Of a DNA stretch of 64,000 nucleotides, positions 43,546-52,898 are shown one piece after another; within the stretch, counting starts at the first letter, position 1, and every line of letters begins with the position of its first letter. Location of the stretch: contig JBEIHF010000005.1 in NCBI GenBank assembly GCA_040381535.1, forward strand, positions 28,109 to 92,108. Reading direction: 5' to 3'. The DNA is from Micavibrio_A sp040381535. Its GTDB lineage: Bacteria > Pseudomonadota > Alphaproteobacteria > Micavibrionales > Micavibrionaceae. The notes under the pieces are model-generated. The model saw only the letters and a program-made list of their open reading frames with translations, was not told where the DNA came from and made no database searches. The position numbers and the translations under genes are program-made.

Positions 43546-45714
43546 TTACGCCGCCTTTTTAACCGCGCCGCCGCCGAAGCTGTTGGCGAAGTTTGCGAGG
43601 AATTCTTTCATGCGGGCTTCGATGCCGTCGATCTTCTGGTCTTTCTTGATGCCTTCCAAAATATCTTTGCCGTTGGCGCGCAAAGAATCCAGCATCATGT
43701 GTTCGAATTTCGAAACATCATTGACGGGCACGTTATCAAGATAGCCTTTCGTTCCAGCATAGATAACGACGACCTGCTCTTCCACCGGAAGCGGAGAGTA
43801 TTGCGGCTGTTTCAACAGCTGCGTCAGACGTGCTCCACGTGCCAGCAGTTTTTGCGTCGAAGCATCGAGGTCGGATGCGAACTGCGAGAACGCTTCCATT
43901 TCGCGGAACTGGGCAAGCTCGAGTTTGATGGAGCCAGAAACCTGTTTCATTGCCTTGATCTGGGCTGCGGAACCCACGCGGGAAACCGACAGACCGACGT
44001 TAATGGCGGGACGGATACCTTTGAAGAACAAACCCGTTTCCAAAAAGATCTGGCCGTCCGTGATAGAAATAACGTTCGTCGGGATATACGCGGACACGTC
44101 ACCAGCCTGCGTTTCAATGATTGGCAGAGCCGTCAAGGATCCTGCGCCCAAAGAGTCGTTCACTTTGCAGGCGCGTTCCAGCAGACGGGAGTGGATGTAG
44201 AAAACATCGCCCGGATAGGCTTCGCGGCCCGGAGGACGACGCAAAAGCAAGGACATCTGACGGTAAGCAACGGCCTGTTTGGATAAATCGTCGTAGACAA
44301 TAAGTGCGTGTTGGCCGTTGTCGCGGAAATATTCGCCCATCGCGCAGCCCGTATAGGGTGCAAGGAACTGCATAGGCGCAGGATCGGAAGCCGTGGCGGC
44401 CACAACGATGGAATATTCCATCGCGCCGTTTTCTTCGAGTTCGCGCACCAATTGCGCAACCGTCGAACGTTTCTGACCGATGGCAACATAGATGCAGAAC
44501 ATGTGTTTGTTTTTATCGGGATCTTTGTTGACGTTTTTCTGGTTGATGATCGCATCGATAGCAACAGCGGTTTTACCCGTCTGACGGTCGCCAATGATCA
44601 ATTCGCGTTGGCCGCGGCCGACAGGAACGAGAGCGTCGAGAGCTTTCAAACCTGTTTGCATAGGTTCGTGAACGGATTTACGTGCGATAACGCCGGGCGC
44701 TTTCACTTCGACGAGGCGGTATTCGGGGTTTTTAATCGGGCCTTTGCCATCAATAGGATTTCCAAGACCATCGACCACGCGGCCAAGCAGACCTTTACCG
44801 ACCGGAACCTGAACGATCTGGCCGGTACGTTTCACGATATCGCCTTCTTTGATGGCGCGGTCGGAACCGAAAATAACGACGCCGACATTGTCGGTTTCAA
44901 GGTTCAAGGCCATGCCTTTGATGCCGCCCGGGAACTCCACCATCTCGCCGGCCTGAACGCGGTCAAGGCCGTAAACGCGGGCAACGCCGTCACCCACCGA
45001 CAAAACTTGTCCGATTTCGGCAACATCTGCCTGCGCGCTGAAATCAGCGATCTGTTTTTTCAGGATTTGCGAAATCTCTGCAGCTTTAATTTCCATGGTC
45101 TCTTTCTTCTCTTCTTTCTTGAACTTTAAATTTATAACCGCTTGGGCGGCTTTGTTTCCTTGATATTTCATGGCGCGGCTTAAACGCTCCAGCTTGGTTT
45201 TGACCGAGTCATCGATCATCAGCGAACCCAGGGTGACAACAACGCCGCCGATGAGTTCGGAATTTATATCCGCGTCGATCATCACCGGTTGGCCGATGGT
45301 TTTGGACAAGGAATCGCCAAGCGATTTTTTCTGCGAATCGGAAAGCTCCGTTGCGGATTCGACCTTGGCGCGTATTTCACCGCGGCGGGTGGAAAGATTA
45401 TTGTCCACGGCCTTCAAAACATTGTCTATGTCCGGAAGGCGGCGGTTGTGCGCCAACGTCAAAAGAAAGTTTTTCGTGAGCGCCGAGAATTTGGCGGTAT
45501 CGGCAATCGCAGACAATACCGCCTGTTGTGCCGATTTTTTCACCAATGGTGATTTCAGCATGACGCGCAAATCCTCGGACGATTCCAGCATGGCACGCAG
45601 TTCGGCAATGTCTTTTTCAATCTGAGGAATCGATTTCTGTTCCATGGCCAAATCGACCAGAGCAGAAGCATATCGGAAGGCGGCAGTGCCTGAGGATCTA
45701 TTATTAGAAGCCAC
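43546..45714 (-). CDS. atpA: ATP synthase delta and alpha subunits in one continuous frame
   Basis: One uninterrupted frame of 722 codons. Residues 1-183 are a delta subunit (atpH: FRYASALVDLAMEQKSIPQIEKDI, MIDADINSELIGGVVVTLGSLMIDDSVKTKLERLSRAMK). From residue 207 a complete alpha subunit begins (MEIKAAEISQILKKQI, Walker A GDRQTGKTAVAIDAI, VYDDLSKQAVAYRQMSLLLRRPPGREAYPGD). The 23 residues between are a polar linker with Lys/Glu-rich end where a stop and a ribosome binding site normally lie. Start is GTG at 45714 behind AAGGGA. Either a real fusion, a delta read-through with internal alpha start at 45096, or a base error that hides the delta stop. Confidence 0.85.
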   Translation of the reverse strand: MASNNRSSGTAAFRYASALVDLAMEQKSIPQIEKDIAELRAMLESSEDLRVMLKSPLVKKSAQQAVLSAIADTAKFSALTKNFLLTLAHNRRLPDIDNVLKAVDNNLSTRRGEIRAKVESATELSDSQKKSLGDSLSKTIGQPVMIDADINSELIGGVVVTLGSLMIDDSVKTKLERLSRAMKYQGNKAAQAVINLKFKKEEKKETMEIKAAEISQILKKQIADFSAQADVAEIGQVLSVGDGVARVYGLDRVQAGEMVEFPGGIKGMALNLETDNVGVVIFGSDRAIKEGDIVKRTGQIVQVPVGKGLLGRVVDGLGNPIDGKGPIKNPEYRLVEVKAPGVIARKSVHEPMQTGLKALDALVPVGRGQRELIIGDRQTGKTAVAIDAIINQKNVNKDPDKNKHMFCIYVAIGQKRSTVAQLVRELEENGAMEYSIVVAATASDPAPMQFLAPYTGCAMGEYFRDNGQHALIVYDDLSKQAVAYRQMSLLLRRPPGREAYPGDVFYIHSRLLERACKVNDSLGAGSLTALPIIETQAGDVSAYIPTNVISITDGQIFLETGLFFKGIRPAINVGLSVSRVGSAAQIKAMKQVSGSIKLELAQFREMEAFSQFASDLDASTQKLLARGARLTQLLKQPQYSPLPVEEQVVVIYAGTKGYLDNVPVNDVSKFEHMMLDSLRANGKDILEGIKKDQKIDGIEARMKEFLANFANSFGGGAVKKAA
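45094..45116 (-). promoter_or_regulatory. Internal ribosome binding site and start of alpha subunit
   Basis: Read on the minus strand, a purine run (AAAGAAGAGAAGAAAGAGACC) precedes the ATG at 45096, which is the usual first codon of alphaproteobacterial alpha subunits. A free alpha subunit could be made here even if translation also reads through from delta. Confidence 0.5.
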
Positions 45715-45852
45715 GCATGTCCCTTAGGTTCATAATGATGTGTCAAAAGTTGCGCCTGAAATAGCATACGGCTCTGCCCGTTGCAAGCTTTGAAACCCGC
45801 CGAATTCACGCCCTTTTTTAAGCCTCTGATACAGGCTGTTTTAAGATGTGCG

Positions 45853-46668
45853 TTAAAATATATGGAAATTAAAATATTCGACGCGGATCTGGCCTATGGC
45901 TATGCCATACGCTTTGAAAGCCAGAAGGTGCAAAACATAGATTTCGAGGCTATAGCGGCCGCATACGCGAAAGAACGCGGCGATGGGAATGGGCATCTTT
46001 GCCGTCAGATCGGTATAGGCGATCGGGCGAAAACACATGCACAGTAGCATCACGCCCATGATCCCGGCCCACACGAGTATTTCCTGCGGCAAAGAAAAAG
46101 GGAAAAAGACCTTAGTCTGGTAGAGTATGTAAAGGCCCGCCGCCATCAAACAGAACATCACATATTCGGTTTTATCGTAGGGAAGCGATTCACGGTTGCG
46201 CGTGAAATATCCCGCCATCACGAGGAGCATGGCCATCGATCCGTATTCCAGCACCATGGCCGACGGAAAGCCGATGAGGAAAAAGATAAAACATATCGGA
46301 TAAAGCGCTTGGGGTTTGCGTTGAATGACTGCCATCATGGGATCGAGCAACAAACGGAACGCAATCATCGTGGCAATAATATTGAAGGGCAGGATGGCAA
46401 ACCCCGTTACCCAAGCGGAAACGATCAACACCCCCGCGCCGATCCACAAGCGCGGGCCGACATCGCGGCTTTGTGCGTATCCGATCAAAAAGAACCAGAT
46501 CGGCGCGCTCAAACGACCAACCGCGCGCAGCCACATGTCTTCGGGGTAAAAGAAATAGCCAACATGGTCGATGACCATCAGCACGATCGCAGCCGTTTTC
46601 AAAAAGTCATACGACGTCAGAACGGGCGAAAGCGTGGAGGTTTTTGAGGCGAAAAGTGATTGAGACAT
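45853..46668 (-). CDS. TraX-family polytopic membrane protein
   Basis: A 271-aa membrane protein with about nine hydrophobic segments. The start FLKTAAIVLMVIDHVGYFFYPEDMWLRAVGRLSAPIWFFLIGYA matches TraX-family proteins (VIDHIG, GRLAFPIFAF), which in F plasmid acetylate pilin and in chromosomes are related to acyltransferase-3-like enzymes. The end SLEIYVLHLLAFKAYGI also fits. The chromosomal role is unknown. Start at 46668 with GGAAAATCC upstream. Confidence 0.8.
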   Translation of the reverse strand: MSQSLFASKTSTLSPVLTSYDFLKTAAIVLMVIDHVGYFFYPEDMWLRAVGRLSAPIWFFLIGYAQSRDVGPRLWIGAGVLIVSAWVTGFAILPFNIIATMIAFRLLLDPMMAVIQRKPQALYPICFIFFLIGFPSAMVLEYGSMAMLLVMAGYFTRNRESLPYDKTEYVMFCLMAAGLYILYQTKVFFPFSLPQEILVWAGIMGVMLLCMCFRPIAYTDLTAKMPIPIAAFFRVCGRYSLEIYVLHLLAFKAYGIAIGQIRVEYFNFHIF

Positions 46669-46733
46669 GGATTTTCCAGACAAGAATGCAGATTTTATCA
46701 TATCTGAATCGGGGAGGGTTTAATAGAATCCGA

Positions 46734-48902
46734 TTAATAAAAACTCTGGGGGTCCATATCAACCTGCACCCGCACGGCGGACGGGATTTTCACAGAATCT
46801 AGCCAGTGGGTTATAGATTTTTGGATGTCGATATTCTTTTCGGCGCGCACCAGCAAACGGCGGCGATATTTTCCGCGCAGGCGGTACATCGGCGCATCGG
46901 CGGGGCCGAGCGTTTGAATCCCAGTCCCGTGCGGGGCGGACATGCCGAGTTTTTTTGAAATTTCGATGACGTCGCATTCTTCGCGGCCCGACACGATGAT
47001 CCCCGCAAGGCGCGTGAAGGGCGGCATGCGTGCGGCTTCGCGTTGTTGTGCCTCCACTTCAAGAAAATCATCGCGGTTGTCCGAAGCCAGCGCCTTCATC
47101 ACGCGCGATTCCGGGTTGTAGGTTTGTAAATAGACATGCCCCTTCTCAGCCTCGCGGCCCGCGCGGCCCGCGACTTGGTGTAGCAATTGGAATGTGCGTT
47201 CCGATGCACGCAGATCACCGCCCGAAAGCCCCAGATCGCCGTCGATGACGCCGACGCAGGTAAGTTTGGGAAAATGGTGGCCTTTCGCGATAATCTGTGT
47301 GCCGATGATAATATCGATTTTGTGATCGCGAATATCATCCAGCGCGGATTTCAGTTTTTCATGCGTGTCGGTCGTATCGCTCGACAAAATCATCGTGCGC
47401 GCTTCGGGAAAATATTCTTTTACCTCTTCCATGATACGTTCGACACCGGGCCCGCATGGCGCCAATGAATCCGCCTCGCCGCATTTCGGGCACGCATCGG
47501 GAATTTTCGTTTCATACGCGCAATGATGGCAATGCAGTTTTTTCGTGTTTTTATGTTCGATTAGCCACGCAGTGCAGCGCGGGCATTCGAAACGATGGCC
47601 GCACGCTCGGCACAATGTCAGCGGCGCATAACCGCGGCGATTGAGAAACAACAATATCTGCCCTTTATCGCTCAGCGTTTGCGTCATCACGTCTTTTAAG
47701 GACGGCGCGATAAAATGCTGGCGTTCGGGTTTGTCTTTTTTCAGATCGATCAAATGAATATCAGGCATACCCGCATCGCCGTGACGGTCGGGCAAATGCA
47801 GATGGTCGTATTTGTCGTTCCAGACATTCTGCATGGTTTCCAATGACGGCGTGGCGGAGACCAGCACAACAGGAATATTGCCCATATGCGCGCGCACGAC
47901 GGCCATATCGCGGGCGTTGTAGATGACGCCCTCTTCTTGTTTATACGCAGGGTCATGTTCTTCATCGACGATGATGATGCCGAGATCTTTGTAAGGTAAA
48001 AACAATGCGGATCTTGCTCCGACGACAACGCGGGATTGTCCGTCCGCCACACCGCGCCACGTGATTTTACGCATGTGATCCGATAACGACGAATGCCACA
48101 AAGCGGGCGCGCAACCGAAGCGGCCTTTAAAGCGCGACAAGAATGCATTGGAGAGTGCGATTTCAGGAAGAAGGATCAACGCTTGCTTGCCAGCTTTGAG
48201 CGCCGCCGCCACGGCTTCGAAATAAACTTCCGTTTTTCCCGAACCCGTAACGCCATCCAGCAATGACGCGCCGAACACGCCACTTTCAACTTCCTTGACA
48301 AGATGCGCTGCAGCCTTTGTTTGCGCGTTTGATAACGTCGCGCCTTTCAGATTGCAATCGGGCGTACGGCCCGGCGGCGTTTGCGGCACGGTGATTTCTT
48401 TTAAATATCCTTTGGTGGCAAGCGTTTTGATGACACCCGCGCCGCAGCCCGCCTCGTTCGCGAGTTCGGATGCTTTGCGCGCCAGACCGTCCGCCGCAAT
48501 TTTTAAAACGCGTTTAGCAGGTGGCGACAAACCCGCTTCGTCTTCTTTCACGTGGCCGATAGTGAAGGCTTTTATTTCCTTGGGGGTTTCTAATGCGCTC
48601 GGCACGCTCAAACACAATTTCAAAAACGATCCCGCGGGCGACATGGTGTAATGCGCGGCCCATGTTAAAAACTTGCGGTGCGCTTCGGGCATCGCGGGCA
48701 GGTCGTATTTTGAGTAAATGGATTTTAATTTTCCCGCCGAAACCTTTTCCGTCCCGCCGCCCCCCCAGACGACTCCCGCGACATTCCGCGCGCCCAAAGG
48801 CGCGATCACATAGTCTCCCTCAAGCAGATCTACGCCTTCGGGCACGCTGTAATCGTAGGCCTTTTCAACAGGATAAGGCACGAGGACACTTTTTATTGAC
48901 AT
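46734..48902 (-). CDS. priA: Primosomal protein N' (replication restart helicase)
   Basis: Helicase that reloads the replisome at stalled forks. The 722-aa protein has a 3'-end binding N-terminal domain (VLVPYPVEKAYDYSVPEG), Walker A DGVTGSGKTEVYFEAV, DEEH box (IVDEEHDPAYKQEEG), the zinc-binding insert (CRACGHRFECPRC ... CHHCAYETKIPDACPKC) with eight cysteines, and motifs DLGLSGGDLRASERTFQLLHQVAGRAGR. The length is standard. Confidence 0.97.
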   Translation of the reverse strand: MSIKSVLVPYPVEKAYDYSVPEGVDLLEGDYVIAPLGARNVAGVVWGGGGTEKVSAGKLKSIYSKYDLPAMPEAHRKFLTWAAHYTMSPAGSFLKLCLSVPSALETPKEIKAFTIGHVKEDEAGLSPPAKRVLKIAADGLARKASELANEAGCGAGVIKTLATKGYLKEITVPQTPPGRTPDCNLKGATLSNAQTKAAAHLVKEVESGVFGASLLDGVTGSGKTEVYFEAVAAALKAGKQALILLPEIALSNAFLSRFKGRFGCAPALWHSSLSDHMRKITWRGVADGQSRVVVGARSALFLPYKDLGIIIVDEEHDPAYKQEEGVIYNARDMAVVRAHMGNIPVVLVSATPSLETMQNVWNDKYDHLHLPDRHGDAGMPDIHLIDLKKDKPERQHFIAPSLKDVMTQTLSDKGQILLFLNRRGYAPLTLCRACGHRFECPRCTAWLIEHKNTKKLHCHHCAYETKIPDACPKCGEADSLAPCGPGVERIMEEVKEYFPEARTMILSSDTTDTHEKLKSALDDIRDHKIDIIIGTQIIAKGHHFPKLTCVGVIDGDLGLSGGDLRASERTFQLLHQVAGRAGREAEKGHVYLQTYNPESRVMKALASDNRDDFLEVEAQQREAARMPPFTRLAGIIVSGREECDVIEISKKLGMSAPHGTGIQTLGPADAPMYRLRGKYRRRLLVRAEKNIDIQKSITHWLDSVKIPSAVRVQVDMDPQSFY

Positions 48903-48973
48903 AAAGAATAACCAATTCTATGTATGAATAAGCGACTATAGCAAAAAGTCGGGTCAGAGGAAGTAAAACGGCA

Positions 48974-49558
48974 ATGGGTTGGGTGGGTAAAATGTTGGGC
49001 ATATTGTTCACAAGGACATCTGCGCCCGAAACACCAAAGGCAAAGCCGCTGTCTTTCGCCTATGTTCCTCTGCAGCGGCTGGAAGAAGTCGTCCATCACT
49101 TCCATAGAGACCAAGATGACCATCGCCCCCTAAGCATGGACGATATCGCGCAGAGCTTTGTGCATGCCGGAAAAATAATGGTGGCGGCGCCTGTCAGTAA
49201 AGATAAAAATATAACATTCAAAGAGTACGGCGAAAGACTGATCGTTCTGGGCAAGAGACTGCCCTCCATGCAAACCATCGCAGACAATGCGCGCATTCCA
49301 CGCCAGCATTGGGATTTCCTGCAAAGCCAGGGCGAGCTCCTTGTTCAGGCGGCCGAACTTTACGATCAAAGCGCCGAGAAATCCAAAGGACAGGTCGTCA
49401 TGCCTATCGCCGCGCAAGCCGCAGCTGAAAATTTGCGCGTATTTGCGGCCAGGTTCGAGCGCCTGGCCAACTTCGCCGAGTTCGGCACCGAAATCCTTGC
49501 CGAACCCCAAAAACAGCCCGCCGAACAGTTACCGGCGCCGAGCCACAGGCCTTATTAA
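48974..49558 (+). CDS. Hypothetical protein
   Basis: A 194-aa soluble, helical protein with no recognised family. Beginning MGWVGKMLGILFTRTSAPET, it includes LQRLEEVVHHFHRDQDDHRPLSMDDIAQSFVHAGKIM and a C-terminal Gln/Pro-rich tail. The middle might be a helical bundle. Divergent from priA. Confidence 0.6.
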   Translation: MGWVGKMLGILFTRTSAPETPKAKPLSFAYVPLQRLEEVVHHFHRDQDDHRPLSMDDIAQSFVHAGKIMVAAPVSKDKNITFKEYGERLIVLGKRLPSMQTIADNARIPRQHWDFLQSQGELLVQAAELYDQSAEKSKGQVVMPIAAQAAAENLRVFAARFERLANFAEFGTEILAEPQKQPAEQLPAPSHRPY

Positions 49559-49658
49559 AGATATCCCCGCTTTTGGGCCTTTTCGCCCCTTGCCGATGCC
49601 GCCCGTAAACGCTATTCCTAAGGCAACAAACACCCATACATAAGGAACGCGTAACGCC

Positions 49659-50315
49659 ATGAAATTCTTCGTCGATACAGCAGACATCAACGACATCAAA
49701 GACCTCGCCTCCACGGGCCTTTTGGATGGTGTTACGACGAACCCGTCGCTCATCGCGAAATCGGGCGCGAACTTTTTGGATTTGATCGCGCAGATTTGCG
49801 AAGTGGTCGAGGGCCCCGTTTCCGCCGAAGTAGCAAGCACCGATTACGAGACGATGCTGAAAGAAGGAAAAAAGCTCGCGGCCATCGCAGACAATGTCGC
49901 GGTAAAAGTTCCGCTCACCCCCGCAGGTTTGAAAGTCTGTAAAGAACTGTCCAACGCCGGCACGATGGTGAACGTCACGCTGTGCTTCTCTGCCGGCCAA
50001 GCAATCCTCGCTGCAAAAGCAGGCGCGAAATTCATCTCTCCCTTCGTTGGACGTCTGGATGATATCGGTCAGGATGGATTGAACCTGATTCAAGATATCT
50101 GCACGATCTATGATAACTATCCCGATTGGTACACCGAAGTTCTGGTAGCAAGCGTGCGCAACCCCATTCACATTCTGGAATCCGCAAAAATGGGCGCGCA
50201 TGTCGTGACCTGCCCCCCCGCGGTCATCAAGCAGCTGTACAATCATCCGCTGACAGACAAAGGCCTTGCGACCTTCGTAGATGACTGGAAAAAAACCGGC
50301 CAATCTATTCTCTAG
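49659..50315 (+). CDS. Transaldolase / fructose-6-phosphate aldolase family
   Basis: Schiff-base aldolase of the small transaldolase group (about 218 aa, normal for this subgroup). Hallmarks: MKFFVDTADINDIKDLASTGLLDGVTTNPSLIAKSG, the Schiff-base lysine in ADNVAVKVPLTPAG, NVTLCFSAGQAILAAKAGAKFISPFVGRLDD. Transaldolase versus fructose-6-phosphate aldolase cannot be settled from sequence alone; both forms occur in this group. Ribosome binding site AAGGAA upstream. Confidence 0.93.
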   Translation: MKFFVDTADINDIKDLASTGLLDGVTTNPSLIAKSGANFLDLIAQICEVVEGPVSAEVASTDYETMLKEGKKLAAIADNVAVKVPLTPAGLKVCKELSNAGTMVNVTLCFSAGQAILAAKAGAKFISPFVGRLDDIGQDGLNLIQDICTIYDNYPDWYTEVLVASVRNPIHILESAKMGAHVVTCPPAVIKQLYNHPLTDKGLATFVDDWKKTGQSIL

Positions 50316-50321
50316 AAAATT

Positions 50322-50621
50322 CTAGTTCGGGAATTCGGCTTTGGGCATGTTGTGCGCCCAATCGTTGGAGCCATCGCGCCAGCGGTTTGGAGAGCCGTTC
50401 AACTCTTCGATCAGATTCAAGGCACGCAGTGCGCGGGGCTCGCCTTCATTGTGTTTTAAAAACTGCGCCAAAATGGGAGCATATTCCACGGCGGCATGCC
50501 TTTGCGCGGCCATAGAGGAAAACAAGGTTATAAGGCGGGCGGCCTTGGGCGTGCCCCAATGCGGCTGAAGGATATTGCGTTTTATCAGTTTGCTTTTGGA
50601 CCAGTCCGAGATGTCTTCCAT
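50322..50621 (-). CDS. Hypothetical protein
   Basis: A 99-aa protein (start at 50621 or 50627) with sequence MEDISDWSKSKLIKRNILQPHWGTPKAARLITLFSSMAAQ and tryptophan-rich ends (RWRDGSNDWAHNMPKAEFPN). No family recognised. Convergent with the transaldolase gene by seven bases. Confidence 0.55.
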   Translation of the reverse strand: MEDISDWSKSKLIKRNILQPHWGTPKAARLITLFSSMAAQRHAAVEYAPILAQFLKHNEGEPRALRALNLIEELNGSPNRWRDGSNDWAHNMPKAEFPN

Positions 50622-50773
50622 ATGCACCCATTTTACTCAGCAAATGCTTATATATATTATTGAAATCATAAAAATCCGCGGTTTGTAAAGCATCTTATTT
50701 GGTTTTGCGCGGTTTTTTGGCTTTCGGAAGCGGGCCAAGCCCATGATAGAATCGGACGAAAGGGTACTGATTC

Positions 50774-51481
50774 ATGACCAAAGCAATGTCCGAAGAAAAA
50801 TCCGAAATCAAAGCACCGAGCGCCGAAGAAGTTATCGACTTCCTCAAAGCCAATCCAAAATTCCTGCAAAAACATCCGCAGGCCGTGGATTATTTGATTC
50901 CGCCCAAAAGCACCGACCGCAAGGTGAAGGACTTCATGTCGTTCATGGTCGAGAAATTGAAACAGGACAAAGAAAAAGTCGTGACGACCGCGCGCACGCT
51001 GGTCGAAAACGCCCGCTCCAATATGAACAACCAGCAGCGCATTCAAAATGTCGTGCTGCGTTTGTTAGAGGCCAGCACGTTTGAAGAATTCATCCATATC
51101 ATCACGATGGACATGTCGACGATGCTCGACACCGATATTTCCGTCCTCGTCGTTGAAAATGACGGCACGGATATTCCGCATATTCACAATTCCGGCATCC
51201 GCGTGGTACCATCCGGCACCATCGACAAGTGGATGGCGGGAAAGAACGCGCTCCTCCAATCCAATATATCAGGCATCGAAGTGATTTACGGTGGCGCTTA
51301 CACGCTCGTCCAATCGCAAGCATTGCTCCGCGTAGATATATCCATGAACACGCCGCCCGCAATCCTCGCGTTCGGTTCGCGCGATCCGATGCTGTTCGAT
51401 GACGGACAAGCAACGGACCAAGTTTCCTTCCTCGCCCGCGTGGTGGAAAGGCAGTTCCGCACATGGCTGAGCCTTCCGTAG
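50774..51481 (+). CDS. DUF484 family protein
   Basis: A 235-aa protein with the DUF484 pattern: ADE/EEVIDFLKANPKFLQKHPQAVDYLIPP, RTLVENARSNMNNQQRIQNVVLRLLEAS, and the GAF-like C-terminal domain with DTDISVLVVENDGTDIPHIHNSGI and DPMLFDDGQATDQVSFLARVVERQFRTWL. Often encoded next to xerC; a role in chromosome or cell-cycle signalling has been suggested in the family but is not established. Overlaps the next gene by 19 bases. Confidence 0.92.
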   Translation: MTKAMSEEKSEIKAPSAEEVIDFLKANPKFLQKHPQAVDYLIPPKSTDRKVKDFMSFMVEKLKQDKEKVVTTARTLVENARSNMNNQQRIQNVVLRLLEASTFEEFIHIITMDMSTMLDTDISVLVVENDGTDIPHIHNSGIRVVPSGTIDKWMAGKNALLQSNISGIEVIYGGAYTLVQSQALLRVDISMNTPPAILAFGSRDPMLFDDGQATDQVSFLARVVERQFRTWLSLP

Positions 51482-51804
51482 TCAGAACCAGAGACAAAAA
51501 AGAAGAATCGGCAAAAAAGCTACGAGAGTATTGCCGCTTCGCTTCTATAACTATATTGCCCCTTCTCATATACGCTTCGACGTTTGTCACAAAATCATGG
51601 GTAACGGGTTGCGGTTGGCTTTTGGCGATCACGGCATCCGCTATGGCCGTCAGCAGGCTGATCGGCATTCGCATTCTTTGGAAGGCCGAGTACTCAGACG
51701 AAGCAAAACACAATTTTTACATTATTTTTTCAACGTTCGTTGCCTTTCTCTGTGCCAACAGATATATCGACTTCATCGTAACCTGCGTCCAAGGTGATGT
51801 ATGA
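51463..51804 (+). CDS. Small membrane protein between DUF484 and xerC
   Basis: A 113-aa protein with two to three hydrophobic segments (FASITILPLLIYASTFVTKSWVTGCGWLLAITASAMAVSRLI and NFYIIFSTFVAFLCANRYIDFIVTCV). It overlaps the DUF484 gene by 19 bases and xerC by four (ATGA), so it belongs to the operon. No family recognised. An extra gene between DUF484 and xerC is not part of the usual layout. Confidence 0.65.
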   Translation: MAEPSVVRTRDKKEESAKKLREYCRFASITILPLLIYASTFVTKSWVTGCGWLLAITASAMAVSRLIGIRILWKAEYSDEAKHNFYIIFSTFVAFLCANRYIDFIVTCVQGDV

Positions 51805-52736
51805 TCAAAAACGATATCCTCGAATGCTGTGCCACCGACCTCGCGAAAGCGTTGAACGAATGGCAATCATGGCTGAAGGTCGAAAAGAACGTATCGCGCC
51901 ACACGCTGCGCGCCTACACGGGCGATCTTTCACAGTTCGTCACGTTCCTCACCCGCCACAAGGCGAGGCAGATCAGCGTGGCGGATGTTTCGGATACATC
52001 CTTAAACGAATTCCGCGCATGGATGTCACGCCAAGCCATGGACGGGCGCAGCAACTCATCGCGCGCGCGCACATTATCAGGTTTAAAAAACTTTCTGACA
52101 TGGGCGGACAAGCAAGGTCTTGCCCACAACGCCGCCATCAAAACCGTGCGTACACCGAAAATGCCTCGCAAACTTCCGCGCCCCCTCCACCAGAACCAGG
52201 CGATGAGCGTTTTGATGGAAGCGACGGGCACGGATTGGATCGGCATGCGCGACCGCGCGCTTTTCACGCTTCTCTACGGCTGCGGGTTGCGTATCGACGA
52301 AGCCCTATCTCTCAATATCAAGAATATGCCGCGCGAAGGATTTTTGATTGTCACAGGTAAAGGCAATAAAGAACGCCAAGTACCCGTCCTCCCCCTCGTC
52401 GAACGCGCTATCAAAGAATACCGCGAAGTATGCCCCTATCCCGAAGACGGTTCGCGCCCGTTGTTCGTAGGCACCAAAAACGGCAAGCGTTTGCACCAAG
52501 GAGTGGCCCAAAAATCCATGCGCGATTTGCGCCGCACACTGGGATTGCCCGATACGGCGACGCCTCACGCGCTCCGCCACTCTTTCGCCACGCATCTTTT
52601 ACAAAACGGCGCGAATTTGCGCGAGATACAGGAATTGCTTGGGCATGCATCTTTGTCTACTACACAACGCTATACCGACATCAATGCCGAAGAAATGATG
52701 AAAGTTTATCGCGCAGCGCATCCACGGAACAATTAG
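51801..52736 (+). CDS. xerC: Tyrosine recombinase XerC
   Basis: Site-specific recombinase resolving chromosome dimers at dif with XerD. The 311-aa protein has the catalytic Arg in LLYGCGLRIDEALSL, Lys in GKGNKERQVPVLP, the HxxR box in TPHALRHSFATHLL, and the nucleophilic Tyr in LGHASLSTTQRYTDI. N-terminal SAM-like domain (LNEWQSWLKVEKNVSRHTLRAYTGDLSQFVTFL) is intact. The start overlaps the upstream membrane protein gene. Confidence 0.95.
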   Translation: MIKNDILECCATDLAKALNEWQSWLKVEKNVSRHTLRAYTGDLSQFVTFLTRHKARQISVADVSDTSLNEFRAWMSRQAMDGRSNSSRARTLSGLKNFLTWADKQGLAHNAAIKTVRTPKMPRKLPRPLHQNQAMSVLMEATGTDWIGMRDRALFTLLYGCGLRIDEALSLNIKNMPREGFLIVTGKGNKERQVPVLPLVERAIKEYREVCPYPEDGSRPLFVGTKNGKRLHQGVAQKSMRDLRRTLGLPDTATPHALRHSFATHLLQNGANLREIQELLGHASLSTTQRYTDINAEEMMKVYRAAHPRNN

Positions 52737-52751
52737 GCGCGAGAATATTAA

Positions 52752-52870
52752 AGGAATTTGGGGACCATGCCTGATTTGGGCACGTCGCGTTCGCCGTCAA
52801 GATAGACCTTGATGTCTTTATCGCCCATAAAATCCGGCGACTGGCGCGCAACTTCCAAATCTTAAGGAAC
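52752..52870 (-). pseudogene. Possible 3' fragment of an unidentified gene
   Basis: On the minus strand the frame reads DLEVARQSPDFMGDKDIKVYLDGERDVPKSGMVPKFL then stop near 52752. Just upstream is a stop codon. It looks like the C-terminal tail of a protein whose main part is missing, but it may be a chance frame in the intergenic region. Confidence 0.3.
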
Positions 52871-52898
52871 TTTCAGCCCCCACCCTTGTTGGCGGGGT

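Noticed and set aside
50698..50775. 26-codon minus-strand frame MNQYPFVRFYHGLGPLPKAK... overlapping the DUF484 start
   Set aside because: No ribosome binding site and its ATG shares bases with the plus-strand ATG; more likely chance.
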